The notes: a model not told the origin generated them from the sequence alone. 64,000 nucleotides of DNA from JALYXI01 sp963795835 (GCA_963795835.1 CAWCJC010000002.1:186001-250000); one strand, 5' to 3'; counted from the first letter of the stretch, positions 18,095 through 28,875 are shown. Numbers and translations are program-made.

Positions 18095-18950
18095 CTAGTT
18101 CGTGGCGCGTACCGGCCGCGGCGGAGCGATGTAGTCGACCAACTCGTCCACCGGCTTGTTCCCGGCCCAGGCGATCCCCCGGAGCAGCATTCGCTGTATC
18201 TGGTAATTGGAAAAGTTCGCGTACGTGTGGCCCTGCATCCAGACAAACGCCCGCGCAGGCCGTCCGCCTGGTACCGTGTGCTCATATGTCCAAATCTGAG
18301 GTGCAACCTCGCCCTTGTGCTCACCGGCGCTCTTGGTCGCCGGGATCTCAGTTGTAGCCAGTACATGCACCGCGGGATCTTTCGCCCAGGTCATATTAAA
18401 GAAGGCCTCATCAAACAACGTCACGTCCGACATGCCCTTCATGATCGGGTTGGATCTTATCAACCACTGTGTAGTGGATCGGCGCGTCCAGCGTGTAATT
18501 CACTTCCCCGTGCTTCTTCGCTCCACCCAGCAGCGTGGAAAAGTACGCTGGGTCGGGCCCGCACAGCGAATCGTGCAGGTTTACCATGCCGCCGCCCCGC
18601 TTGACGAACGCTTCAATCGCTGATTTGCTTTCGCTCGTCAGATAACCCGCGTCACCCTTATAGATCACCAGCACATCGGCCTTTTCCAGATCGGCAGCCC
18701 CCGGCGGATGCAAAGCCCCGTCCACCACGGCACCGTGCTCCGTTAAGACCTTGCTCCAGTCGGCCAGAAACTGCGGATAGTCATGCTGGCCCGCCATATG
18801 AGACTTCAGTCCGGCCCAGATAAAAACGTGCATGCCCCTGGGATTTTGTCCCGGAGGCATCGGGGCTGGCTGCGCCAACAGAGCCGGCCGCGCAGCCACC
18901 GTGAGAAGAAGGAAGGATACAACTCGAAGGGAGTTCTGCCGATGATTCAC
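18095..18950 (-). CDS. ThuA-like domain protein, frameshifted
   Basis: The first frame (from 18950) gives a signal peptide and a ThuA-like glutamine-amidotransferase fold (MHVFIWAGLKSHMAGQHDYP, VLVIYKGDAGYLT, FVKRGGGMVNLHDSLCG, DAPIHYTVVDKI). It derails at about 18448-18460. The next frame continues the family (NPIMKGMSDVTLFDEAFFN, WTYEHTVPGGRPARAFVWMQGH, LLRGIAWAG) to 18095. Removing one base restores about 284 residues. ThuA-like proteins are linked to sugar use, but their reaction is not settled. The protein is exported. It is next to a DUF4159 gene, another class-I-amidotransferase-like fold, in the same direction. Confidence 0.85.
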
Positions 18951-19023
18951 GACCCTAGTCTATCCCGGGCTGCGATGCGGCGCGAACAGGCCAAGAACAA
19001 GAACCCGGCTGCGGGCCCTGACC

Positions 19024-19839
19024 TTAATGCGTCATCGCGTAAACCAGGTAGTTGATCCCATACCGGTAAGCCAGTGAAGTCATCTCCGCCGGATATTCCG
19101 GCGAATCTGCATACTCCCACGCATCCCCCACGTCCGTATTGAAGTTAACCGCCACCACCATCCGGTTCCGGTCATCGTAGAGTGCGCGCCAGGTTGGCAT
19201 CGCTCCCATCGGCTGCTGAATGACGGTCCCACCGCCGGGACCACGTCGCAGATGCCGCGTCCCCGGAATGAACGTTCTGTCCTTCTCCTCGATGTCATAC
19301 AAAACATGCATCACCGCATCCTGCGGTTCCAGATCCGAAATGGCATGACCCGGGAGCGCGCGCTCCATCGTTTCCCGGAAGACTTCCCACTGCTCCGCTC
19401 CCCAGAAATCGTCCACCACCAGATATCCGCCACGCGACAAATACTCGCCCAATCGCCGGGTTTCCGCGTCTGTGAGACCCCACCAGCCCGCCTGCGTCGC
19501 ATAGATCCACGGGTAATCGAAGATCTTTTCGTCGGTCAATCGAACGTGGCGAGGATCTCCGGTGGCAACCCGCGTAAGACGCTGCACGCCTGATGAGAAA
19601 TGATCGTCAGCATCCGGCCAATCCACCATCCACCAGCCTTCGCCGCTCGCGCTTCGCGAAGCAAAACCGCGTCGGCGATGGAACTGCGGCAGATCCGTAT
19701 ACTCCAGCCGCAAAAAGTGAAACTCCGCCCCTTGTGAAAATGCCGGCCGGGGTTCTTCCTCCCGCTCCGCCATGAAACGCTGACCGAACAAAGCCAGAGC
19801 CATGGCGGAGAGGCCGAACGCAATCCGACAATAGCTCAT
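19024..19839 (-). CDS. DUF4159 domain protein, exported
   Basis: 271 residues from ATG 19839, with a signal peptide (MSYCRIAFGLSAMALALFGQ). The body is a DUF4159 domain: FHFLRLEYTDLPQ, WWMVDWPDADDHF, YPWIYATQAGWWGL, LGEYLSRGGYLVVDDFWG and MERALPGHAISDL. DUF4159 has a flavodoxin or glutamine-amidotransferase-like core and often accompanies MoxR/DUF58 clusters in Acidobacteria; its biochemical role is unknown. The longer open frame to 20109 is rejected because it overlaps the amidohydrolase and is not family-like. Its start codon overlaps the start codon of the divergent amidohydrolase gene. Confidence 0.85.
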   Translation of the reverse strand: MSYCRIAFGLSAMALALFGQRFMAEREEEPRPAFSQGAEFHFLRLEYTDLPQFHRRRGFASRSASGEGWWMVDWPDADDHFSSGVQRLTRVATGDPRHVRLTDEKIFDYPWIYATQAGWWGLTDAETRRLGEYLSRGGYLVVDDFWGAEQWEVFRETMERALPGHAISDLEPQDAVMHVLYDIEEKDRTFIPGTRHLRRGPGGGTVIQQPMGAMPTWRALYDDRNRMVVAVNFNTDVGDAWEYADSPEYPAEMTSLAYRYGINYLVYAMTH

Positions 19840-21079
19840 GAGCTTTGCCTCCAGCCTACTACGATGGTCCACTCCGTTTCTCTCCCTCCTCTCTATTGCC
19901 TGCCGCACCGCACCGCTGGTGGATCCCGATCTCGCCCAGGAAATCGCGCGCATCAAAGCCATCGACAACCACGCACACCCTGTTCGCGTTATGCCCAAAA
20001 ACCAGCAGGACCGCTTCTTCGACGCTCTCCCCGTGGAGAATATGGAGCCCGCATCAGACCCCATCGCACTCCGCCCCGGCGCCTTCCCCAAGATGTTTCC
20101 GCAAGGCAAGCAAAGCGCAATTGCCGCGCATGGGCAGCGCTATCCCGAATGGGTGCTTGACCAGATGAATGTCGAAATCATGTTAGCCAACCGCGTCGAG
20201 ATGGGCGAGAGTATCACGCCGCCACGCTTCCGCTGGGTGCCCTATGCGGACGCCCTCCTCTTTCCGCTCGATAACGCCGCGCTCGCCCAAGAGAACCCCG
20301 ATCGCAAACTTCTTTTCGCGCTTGAAGACACCCTGCTGCGCCGCTATCTCACCGAATCCGGAAAGCAGAATCGCCCCGAGACCCTGGCTGCTTACCTCGC
20401 CGAAGTCGTCACTCCCACCCTGGAGCGCCATAAGCAAGCAGGTGCCGTCGCCGAGAAGTTCGAAGCCGCCTATCTCCGCTCGCTCGCCTTCGACCAGGTA
20501 GACCGTGCCGATGCCGACCGAGCGTACCAGGGCAAAGCTCCCTATAAACAGCTGCAGGACTACCTGTTCCGCTATATTGCCGCCGAATGCGGCCGCTTAG
20601 GAATGGCAATTCACCTCCATACGATGGCCGGCGGAGGCGGCTATTTCAACACGGCCGGCGTGAACCCGCTCCTGCTCGAACCGGTCTTGAACGACCCCGG
20701 GCTTCGCAAGACGAACTTTGTCATGATCCATGGCGGCTGGCCGTACACAAGAGAAATCACCGCCCTGCTCATCAAGCCGAACGCCTACCTCGACTTCTCC
20801 CAACAGTCACTCCTGTTGCCGCCTCCCGTCCTTGCGCAAACCTTAGTTGAGTGGCTCTCCTTCATCCCCGAAAAGATTCTCTTCGCCACTGACGGCTACC
20901 CGTTCTCCGAAGAACTAGGCTGGGAAGAATCTGCCTGGATCGCGGCGAAGCAGGGCAGGGAAGCCTTAGGAATCGCGCTGACGAAAATGCTGCGGGAAGG
21001 TACCATTACCCGCTCCCGAGCCGGAGAACTCGCGCGCATGGTGCTTCGGGAAAACGCACGAAAACTTTATCGATTTTAG
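19838..21079 (+). CDS. Amidohydrolase (amidohydrolase-2 type), exported
   Basis: 413 residues. A signal or lipoprotein-like leader (LSLLSIAC) is followed by the metal-binding IDNHAHP motif at about residues 43-49 that opens the amidohydrolase barrel. Later His and Asp ligands are in AIHLHTMAGGGGY, NFVMIHGGWPYTRE and ILFATDGYPFSEELGW. The C-terminus (ARMVLRENARKLYRF) is typical of the PF04909 family, which includes decarboxylases and lactonases. The substrate is unknown. The ATG at 19838 shares bases with the start of the divergent DUF4159 gene, so one of the two starts may be wrong. Confidence 0.85.
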   Translation: MSFASSLLRWSTPFLSLLSIACRTAPLVDPDLAQEIARIKAIDNHAHPVRVMPKNQQDRFFDALPVENMEPASDPIALRPGAFPKMFPQGKQSAIAAHGQRYPEWVLDQMNVEIMLANRVEMGESITPPRFRWVPYADALLFPLDNAALAQENPDRKLLFALEDTLLRRYLTESGKQNRPETLAAYLAEVVTPTLERHKQAGAVAEKFEAAYLRSLAFDQVDRADADRAYQGKAPYKQLQDYLFRYIAAECGRLGMAIHLHTMAGGGGYFNTAGVNPLLLEPVLNDPGLRKTNFVMIHGGWPYTREITALLIKPNAYLDFSQQSLLLPPPVLAQTLVEWLSFIPEKILFATDGYPFSEELGWEESAWIAAKQGREALGIALTKMLREGTITRSRAGELARMVLRENARKLYRF

Positions 21080-21090
21080 AAAGCTTCAAT

Positions 21091-22425
21091 TCAGGCAGGC
21101 AGCAGGCGCGCCCGTTCCAAAGCGTAAGGGATTTCGGGATTTTTCATGAACCAGCGCCACACGCCACCGGTAAGAAGATTCTCTGCGCTCAAAGCGGTAA
21201 TGCCCAGATCAATTCCGACCACTTCCGTGTCGATCCAATGGGTTTGGGGGTTGAAAGCATCGGAAAAGCCGTAGCGCTGGTAGAGTCCGTCGGTAAAGCG
21301 ATTCCGCATTGCGCGCAATGCCGGAACGCAAATGTCAGGCGTAAACATAAGGGAGCCGCCCGCCGCGCAGGGCACTACTGTTCCATCAAGCGAAGAGCGG
21401 GAAAACGGACTGCCCCACTCGCGATAGCCTCGCTGGCTGTCGGAAGATGTAACACCCCAACTCTCTTCCGAATAGCCGTGCTCTGACGCAAGGCTCAGGC
21501 AGAACTCGCGGTGTGCCCGGGTTGCCGCAACCGAGTTTTCGAACCAATCAACCCCGGATAAGGCTTCACGGCGATTCCGAAAATCCACCCATGCATGCGA
21601 GTACTGATGGGTAAATAAAGGCCCTGACCCAGAGATATAGAGATGATCTCGGTACTTCACAGCGGGACGCTGCCAAGCGTACCAAGACTCAGCGGGAAGA
21701 GGGTAGGAAGGCGATCCGAGCCCAAGCAAGTACAAAATCATGTGCTCGCTATAGGAATCCCATCGATGGCCTATAAAGCCAGACCCCGGCCGCCAACCGT
21801 GCGAGAGAAGGTGGCGATGACCATTCAACATCCAAGGAAAATCAAGACGGCGATATATCAGGTCCGCCAAATGCCCAATTTCCGGGTCGCGATGGAAATA
21901 CTGCTTTGCCGTAAGTGCTCCCGCAACCAGAATGGCGGTGTCGATCGACGAGACTTCACTGCGTAGCTTGCGCTCACCGGTATCCGCATCCATGAAGTGG
22001 TAAAACCACCCATGATTTTGGTAAGCATCCTTCGCAAAGAACCGTAAAGTCTTTAGAATTTGCTGCTGTACGTCAGTCGAGTGGAGCGAACCGCGCTCTA
22101 CGCCTACGCATAACGCGCCCAAAGAAAAGCCCGTGGCGGCGATGCTGGCCGGGCTGTGGTTCGGCTGCGACGGATCTTCAGGGAAATTGCGTGCGCGGTC
22201 ACGGACCATCCCAGTAACGGGACTGGCATGTTCCACAAAGTAAAGAACCGAGCGCTTGCTCAGGTCGCCTAAAAAGAACTGTTCTTCGAGAGAGAGCGAG
22301 GGAGAAGGAAAGGCTAAGGGTTTTAACAACAGATGCTTTGGTGTAGAGGACTGCAGGCGGGCCGCCGCGGCTGTAAGCAGCGGCAAACACAAGAACTCGC
22401 GCCGGGTTGGGTGTTTTTTGGACAC
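21091..22425 (-). CDS. Secreted glycoamylase-like protein (PF10091), probable beta-glucanase
   Basis: 444 residues with a Tat leader (TRREFLCLPLLTAAAARL). The body is the (alpha/alpha)6-type glycoamylase-like domain: LSKRSVLYFVEHASPVTGMV, SPASIAATGFSLGALCVGVE, GWFYHFMDADTGER, EVSSIDTAILVAGAL and WDSYSEHMILYLLGLGS. PF10091 includes GH144 endo-beta-1,2-glucanases and the cyclising domain of cyclic beta-1,2-glucan synthases. It lies 38 bases downstream of a glucan-synthase-like gene on the same strand, so cleaving or trimming the product of that synthase is the most economical role. That role is inferred from family and context. Confidence 0.82.
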   Translation of the reverse strand: MSKKHPTRREFLCLPLLTAAAARLQSSTPKHLLLKPLAFPSPSLSLEEQFFLGDLSKRSVLYFVEHASPVTGMVRDRARNFPEDPSQPNHSPASIAATGFSLGALCVGVERGSLHSTDVQQQILKTLRFFAKDAYQNHGWFYHFMDADTGERKLRSEVSSIDTAILVAGALTAKQYFHRDPEIGHLADLIYRRLDFPWMLNGHRHLLSHGWRPGSGFIGHRWDSYSEHMILYLLGLGSPSYPLPAESWYAWQRPAVKYRDHLYISGSGPLFTHQYSHAWVDFRNRREALSGVDWFENSVAATRAHREFCLSLASEHGYSEESWGVTSSDSQRGYREWGSPFSRSSLDGTVVPCAAGGSLMFTPDICVPALRAMRNRFTDGLYQRYGFSDAFNPQTHWIDTEVVGIDLGITALSAENLLTGGVWRWFMKNPEIPYALERARLLPA

Positions 22426-22463
22426 TTAGTATAAGGACGTATCGGCAATTTCCGGGTTCCGCT

Positions 22464-25400
22464 TTAGGAAACTGGCACCCGCATTTTACAAAGATCTTGC
22501 GATTGTTTGGTACCAGCGGAAGAAAACCGCAGGCGTTCCTGCAAGAGCAACTCAGCGGATTGAACCAGCGGCGAAGAATGGAATCGGCGTTGCATCGGTG
22601 TCGAATTCAAGGCGGAATCCAGCGCCAGCAAAATCATCCCCTGGTGATGGGCCATATAACCATTCACAAGCGTTTCCTGTGGTCCGTCCGTGAAATCGGC
22701 GGCTTCATAGAATCCATATTCCCCCAGCCATCCCCGTTCGGCCTGCTGCTTCAGATTTTCGGCTGCTTCCCGCGGGCAACTAACCAGCGCGAGCGCAGCC
22801 GCGTACGGCGCAATCACCAGGCGATCCGGCTTGTCCTCCCGTAATGAAATTTCGGGAACCCCCCAGGCATGATACCGAAACTCCGATTCGTGAAGCGGCT
22901 GGGAACAGGCTGATTCGGAAACGCCCCACGGAATCTTCTTCCGCCTAGCAAAGGCGCGTTGACAACCCACCACAGCCTGTATGCTGCCGTCTAAAAGGGT
23001 GCCCTCCCAGCTTCGAAACCAGAGTTGCGGCATCAGGTACTCGAACATCGTACCGGACCAGGAAAGTAGAATCTGGTAGCCCGCTTGTCTCGTCAAGGCT
23101 CGCCCAAGCCGGATCCAATTCTCTTGTGGAACATCACTTTTGGCGATTGCAATGAAGCTGGCCAAACGCGCCTCTGAAGCGAGAAGATCATAGTGAGCAG
23201 GGTCTAAAGCACTGGATTCCACACTGTAGCCGATGTGAAACAGCTTGGTCTTTTGATTCAGTAAAAAGCCAAAATCCATTTCCTGGAACAACCGCGAAGC
23301 CCGCTGTGCAAGCTCGCCGAAGCCCAAGTCTGTGCACCCGCACTCCAGGGTAATCAAACACGCCGCCAGGTTCCCGCTGTCGACGGTTGACACATAACGG
23401 GGACTCAAAGGCGCCAGACTTTCAGTGGAGTACCAGTTGAAGAAATGTCCGCGATGCCGCTCTAATTTTTCTAGTGAATCGAGAATTAGGCTCAGGCGTT
23501 CACCCAGTTGTTGACGCGTAATGAAAGCGAAGTCGTAGGCGGCGAGTTGCGCATTCAAGAGAAAGCCCATGTTCGTGGGAGAGATACGATGAGCGGCGAA
23601 GGCAGTTTTCTCGAGAACGTTGTCCGGGATCAGCCAGTGATCTTCGGCCTTTGAAAAATGGTCGAAAAAACGCCAGGTGCGAGCGGCGGCGTCTCGAAGG
23701 AAAGCCTCATCTTCCGCCCGGACCGTTGTTTTCCTTCTCGGGACCGACGTGTTGAGCCAGATCGCGATCAGGGGCGAGAGCATCCACGCGAGTAAGAATG
23801 GCCCGGCAAACACCAGCGCGCGCGGGTTTACAAAACGAATTACCACGCCGCACGCAAGGGCCAGGGGAGTGGCCAGCCAGATATACCGATCAATGGAACC
23901 CACCATCCTTGTAGCGCCAGTTATTTCGGCCTGGGCGGCGCTTTCCCACTCCAGAAGCCGTCGGCCGGTGAGCGTAGTGCGGATCAGTGTGCGGAGAATA
24001 GCATCCAGCATCAAGCAGGTTTGATGAGCCAGAAAAACAAGGCGCAACAGCACTTCGATATTCCCGGAGACAAAGGAGGAGACAAGATCACGCCACCATA
24101 AGCGCCAAGGAAAACTGAGAAACATTCGCGGGCCGGGAACTCGCAGGAACGAAAAGAACAGATGGACGTAAACCGGTAAGAGCGTCGTCAGTAAAACAGC
24201 CGTGGTCCAGTAAGCCGGGCCGCCGGGCAGAATCGTCCATCCGGCGATTAATAAGATAAACAGCGCAATCTCAATCAGGCTTCGCCGTAGGTTGTCGACG
24301 ATCTTCCAGAGGGACAGTACAGAAAGCGGATTGGGAACGCGATGATGGTGTGCATCGGGAACGCGCGGCAACAACCAAAGCACCGTTTGCCAATCCCCAC
24401 GAACCCAGCGATGCTTCCGGCGAGACCAGGCGCTGTAGTGGGACGGGTAATCATCAATCACTTCGATATCGGAGACCAATCCAGCACGCGCGTAGGCTCC
24501 TTCAATCAAGTCGTGGCTCAACAAGAGATCCGGTGGAAAGCGGTCGCTCAGCGTTGTCTCGAAGGCATCCACGTCGTAAATGCCTTTGCCGACGTAACTG
24601 CCCTCGCCGAAAAGATCCTGGTATACATCGGAAGCGGCAGTCGTATAGAGATCAAATCCGGTCTGGCCGGAGTAAATGGAGGCAAGACGGGAGCGTCGCG
24701 CGGAATGAACACTTACGCCCACACGGGGCTGCAGAATTCCGTATCCCCAAATCACCATGTTTGTTTGCTTGTTGACCACCGGCTGGTTTAGAGGATGTTC
24801 CATAGTCCCCACCAGCCTGTGCGCCGCATCGCGGGGCAATTCCGTATCGGAATCCAGAGTGATTACATACCGGATCCGGGGTAGGGCGGCCATGTCTCCC
24901 ACCTTGAGATCGAACGAATCTTCAGTGCCGCGAAGCAGGCGGTTCAGGGCAATCAATTTGCCGCGCTTGCGTTCCCAACCCATCCAGGTGCCTTGTTGAG
25001 CGTTCCATTCGCGGCGGCGGTGAAACAAGTAGAAGGGTTCGCGGCCGCATTTGCTATAGCGGCGGTTCAGAACAGCGATTCCTTCAGCGCATTGATGAGC
25101 CAGATAGGCGTCATTTCCCTCGCGCCGTGCGGAATCTTTAAAATCGGTAAGCAGCGCGAATGTAAGCTGCTTGTCAGGATTTGCCAGATACCGAACCTCA
25201 AGATCGTTGAGTAATTTCGAAATGAAGTCTTCCGAAATCAGCATGGTTGGAATTGCCACCATGGTGGCGCAATGATCGGGGATACCTTTAGAGAAATCCA
25301 GCTTCGGCAGGCGGCTTGGAGGCAAAAGCCGGGTCACTAGCTGGTTCATGAACGTGATGGACGCTTCCGTGGCAAGCAGGAAAATAATCAGCGCAACCTG

Positions 25401-26421
25401 GTGCATGTGTGCCGGAAGATAGGAGAGAACCTGGGCGGCAAGCAGCAAGGTCAATAGTTCTATGCCAATCAGGTAGAACCCTGTGGGATAGGTCCGAACC
25501 AACTCCTGTACCCGGCCCTGGAACGAGGGCTTATAGTGCAGAACGTTTTTTAAATGGGCTGATCCCTGGCCGATCAGGAAAAACCCTACATGCCTGGTCC
25601 TTAAAACAGGTTCTTCCCGGCGTACGGCGTCCCGGGCGAACTGAACGGCCGCGCGCGCCACCTGCTCTTCATCCGCGGGGGACCTTCGGGCAATTTCTTC
25701 CACCACATGCCGGTACTCGTCGCGAGTCGCAAAATCCATCCGCGCGTAGGCCCCGGCCGGATCTTCGCTGAGAATCTGCTCTACGCGGCTGTTCTCATCG
25801 ACAAATTCCCGCCAGGAAACTTTCGAAAGAGCGTCGAGAGTACGGATTCCGGACTCCACAAACTCGGGAATCACCTGGAGGTCGGCTTCCTGAGAGGCGG
25901 AGATCAGGGAAGCCGAACGGCCCAACTCTTCCAGAAGCGCCAAGCGCAGCATCGGTTCCGTGGCCCAGAGTTCCCCAAGAGTCAATGCCGCAACACTCTG
26001 GTATTCGTTGAAAAATCCAGTAATGCGCGATTCCGGTACCTGAAATTGAGCATCGTTGGCGAGCGCCGTCAGGATTTCGTAAATCCGCGGATAACCGAAC
26101 AGCGGCCCATTGCGCAATTGCGGGAGCAGATTTCGGCGTAAGCGCCGAAGTTCAGGTCGAAGCTGGCGCGCGTGATTCCGCAGAAACCTGTAGTTTTCCG
26201 TAAAGCCAGCGGGCGGGGGCGGAAATCTGGCGTTCATCGATGCGGCCATCCGCAATCTGCCGGTGCAAATGGGTCAGCGACTGCAAGGCGCTGTCGAGCC
26301 TTGGCACTAGAGAGAGTGGCGGGTACCGCCCGCTCTCCCAGGTTCGCTCCAGCGCCAGGGAACGGGCAAGGCTCTGGTCTTCGGAGTCGACAATCTGCGG
26401 TTCTGTCTTAACCGAGGGCAT
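22464..26421 (-). CDS. Cyclic beta-1,2-glucan-synthase-like protein, lacks GH94, N-terminal frameshift
   Basis: About 1319 residues when the frame from ATG 26421 (ending APARWL) is joined to the frame reading ENYRFLRNHARQL; one surplus base in the AAA at 26202-26204 separates them. The order is an N-terminal helical region, membrane spans, a GT84/GT2-type glycosyltransferase (YVITLDSDTELPRDAAHRL, LLSHDLIEGAYARAG, WSRRKHRWVRGDW) and further spans. A glycoamylase-like domain follows (NWYSTESLAPLSPRYVSTVDSG, GWLGEYGFYEAADF, GYMAHHQGMILLAL). The protein ends where NdvB/ChvB proteins begin their roughly 1400-residue GH94 phosphorylase half. It probably makes beta-1,2-glucan at the inner membrane. 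ATG directly follows the ABC-transporter stop. Confidence 0.85.
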
Positions 26422-28227
26422 TTAACGATATCCGGAGGCCTGCAACTCGAACATTTCCGCATAGCGGCCGCCTAAAGCCATTAACCGCTCGTGCGAGCCT
26501 TGCTCCTGAATCGCGCCCCCTTCTAATACCAGTATGCGGTCCGCCATCCGAACAGTGGAGAAACGATGGGAAATCAGAAGTGCCATGCGATCTTCGGTGA
26601 GTTCTGAAAACCTGCAAAAAACTTCATATTCCGAGCGCGCGTCCAGCGAAGCTGTTGGCTCATCCAGAATCAACAGCTGCGCATCGCGCATGTAAGCCCG
26701 GGCCAGAGCGAATTTCTGCCATTCTCCGCCGGAAAGGTCCACCCCGCCTTCAAAGCGCCGGCCAAGCATCTGGTCCATTCCGTGGGGAAGCTTCGCGATG
26801 ACGCTATCGGCCAGACTCTTGCGTGCCGCTTCCTCCAACCGCCGCTCATTAGCGATTTCCTGAATCCTGCCCACGCCGATATTCTCCCGGGCGCTCATCT
26901 CGTAACGCATAAAGTCCTGGAAGATGATCCCGATTTCATTCCCAAGTTCTTCCACGCTGTAATCCCGAAGGTCCACACCATCCAGTAGAATCGTGCCGGA
27001 CGTGGGGTCGTACAGGCGCGCCAGGAGTTTGACGAACGTGGTCTTGCCTTGGCCATTTTCCCCAATAAGAGCAACCCGGTTTCCAGGTTCCAGCCGAAAG
27101 TCCAGATCCCGAAGAACAAAACGGGGCGAGCCGGGATATTGAAAGCAGACTTTCCGAAATTCAAACCCCTGCCGGATCGGGCGGGGCGCGGGAAGCGGGT
27201 TGGGTGGCGAAACGATACGGGGCTGCACGTTGAGAAACTCTAAAAGGTCGGTGAGAAAAAGCGCCTGGTCCGCGATGCTGGAAAAGGTAGAGAACAGGGC
27301 TTGAATATTGGAGCTGGTGCCTGCGATCGCTCCCGCAAGAAAGGTAAGATCGCCAACCGTGAGGTGGCCGGAGATAGTCCTGTAAACGGCCAGGGCGTAG
27401 GCTGCATAGTAACCGCCCGCGCTCAGAACCGCGAAGAACGCACCGGCTCGGGTTCGCCGGCCCGACAGGGCGCGCGTCTGCCGCACAACTTGGGCCGAGA
27501 TTTCGGCGTATCTTCCGCAAAGATAAGGGCCGAGCGAAAAGATTTTGACTTCTTTGGCGCTTTCTCTGCTCGCGCCAATCACTCGCAAGTAGTCAAGTTC
27601 TCGCCGGTAGGGCGTGAGTTCGTGGGCAAGCGTATAACCCAGAAAAGCGAAATGGCTTTCGCCCAGAAACGCAGGGATTACGCAAACGAAGAGCAGGACC
27701 AGCAACCATGGGGAGAACACGCACACTCCCACCGCCAGGGTAGCCAGCGTGATTGCCTGCTGAGCCATCCGGCCCATGCCCGTCAACATTCCAAGACGGT
27801 CCGTACTCTGCACCCGTGCCCGTTCCATCTTGTCGACAAACGAAGGGTCCTCAAAGGAGGCAAGGTCCAGCCGCGTGGCGTGTTCAATCACCTGAAGAGT
27901 CGCGTGGCGCGTGAACATCTCCGCAAGTAGCCCGTCACAGTAGTCGATTGTGCGGCCAAGTACATTGCCCAAACAGACCAAAACAAATTCGGCGAGCAGC
28001 AGCAGCCAAAGGTCGTTCGAAACAGGTGAGTGATTCGCGACAATTGCGACGACGCGATCGACAATCAGCTTTGAGATCCAAAGTGTCGCGACAGGAATCA
28101 GAGCTGTTGAGATGCGCAGGCCGATCACAAGGCCCGTCAGGAGTGGACTGGCATCCCAAACCATCTTCAGAATGGGCGGCACATTCTTCAAGGCCTGAAA
28201 ACGTTGGTTCCAACCACTAATCGTCAT
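26422..28227 (-). CDS. ABC transporter, fused permease and ATPase (exporter type)
   Basis: A 601-residue half-transporter. The N-terminal membrane domain (about 1-310, five to six spans) precedes an ATPase domain with Walker A GENGQGKTT, signature LSGGEWQKFALARAY, Walker B LLILDEPTASLD and H-loop ISHRFSTVRM. The signature has Trp where Arg or Gln is usual. Its stop codon touches the start codon of the glucan-synthase-like gene, so they are one operon. Export of the glucan, as by NdvA/ChvA, is the natural role. The family match to NdvA itself is not strong, and a lipid or peptide substrate is possible. No clear ribosome site precedes the ATG. Confidence 0.88.
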   Translation of the reverse strand: MTISGWNQRFQALKNVPPILKMVWDASPLLTGLVIGLRISTALIPVATLWISKLIVDRVVAIVANHSPVSNDLWLLLLAEFVLVCLGNVLGRTIDYCDGLLAEMFTRHATLQVIEHATRLDLASFEDPSFVDKMERARVQSTDRLGMLTGMGRMAQQAITLATLAVGVCVFSPWLLVLLFVCVIPAFLGESHFAFLGYTLAHELTPYRRELDYLRVIGASRESAKEVKIFSLGPYLCGRYAEISAQVVRQTRALSGRRTRAGAFFAVLSAGGYYAAYALAVYRTISGHLTVGDLTFLAGAIAGTSSNIQALFSTFSSIADQALFLTDLLEFLNVQPRIVSPPNPLPAPRPIRQGFEFRKVCFQYPGSPRFVLRDLDFRLEPGNRVALIGENGQGKTTFVKLLARLYDPTSGTILLDGVDLRDYSVEELGNEIGIIFQDFMRYEMSARENIGVGRIQEIANERRLEEAARKSLADSVIAKLPHGMDQMLGRRFEGGVDLSGGEWQKFALARAYMRDAQLLILDEPTASLDARSEYEVFCRFSELTEDRMALLISHRFSTVRMADRILVLEGGAIQEQGSHERLMALGGRYAEMFELQASGYR

Positions 28228-28358
28228 GGGGGTGAATTTTTGCGTGTGAGGTGGTTCTACTGCCTACGATTAACTCACAACACATCGCGGCGGGCCAAGC
28301 TTCGCGAAACGCCTATGTCACATGAGCGACATAGCGTTGCAGCCCCTGAGTAGCACAG

Positions 28359-28742
28359 TTAGCGAACTCGCCAGCGCTCGGCCAGTTGCAGACCAATCCA
28401 ACAGGAGATAGGCCAAGTGAGCAACCAGGATATCCAGTACCAATGTGGCCAGCCGTTGCTCCAATTGGGAATGATTGCCCCGATACCCATAAGTTGGCCG
28501 AGGATAAAAACCCATAGTACGTTTCGCGAGGCCCGATCCTGTGACAAACGTGCGCATAACCAAGCGCAAAAAATCGAGACCGCCACAAAGCATGCAGTGC
28601 TCGCGAGCAGTGGATTGGTTGAAGGAATCCGGCCTTTCACAAAGTCACCAGGGAACAAAAACGACAGAAGAGGATCGGTTGCGAAAACCAGAAGAACGGA
28701 CAGGAGGTAACTGCCTATCACGACGCCTATAGACTTAATCAT
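28359..28742 (-). CDS. Hypothetical four-span membrane protein
   Basis: 127 residues with about four hydrophobic helices (SIGVVIGSYLLSVLLVF, LLASTACFVAVSIFCAWLC, VLWVFILGQLMGIGAI, WISWLLTWPISCWIGL) and short polar loops. It resembles the small unnamed membrane proteins common in Acidobacteria. It faces away from the TetR gene, with 167 bases between the starts. No function can be assigned. Confidence 0.6.
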   Translation of the reverse strand: MIKSIGVVIGSYLLSVLLVFATDPLLSFLFPGDFVKGRIPSTNPLLASTACFVAVSIFCAWLCARLSQDRASRNVLWVFILGQLMGIGAIIPNWSNGWPHWYWISWLLTWPISCWIGLQLAERWRVR

Positions 28743-28875
28743 CGGTGGGAGCTCGAAGAATCATCATCAGATCATACGCTCTTTGCGGTTTGGATGAAGC
28801 GTGCCTCAGCACCGGGCGCTAGTCCTTCAAACCCTAATCGGACCCGTGAACTCGGAGAGGAAATCGAGGCGGTTT

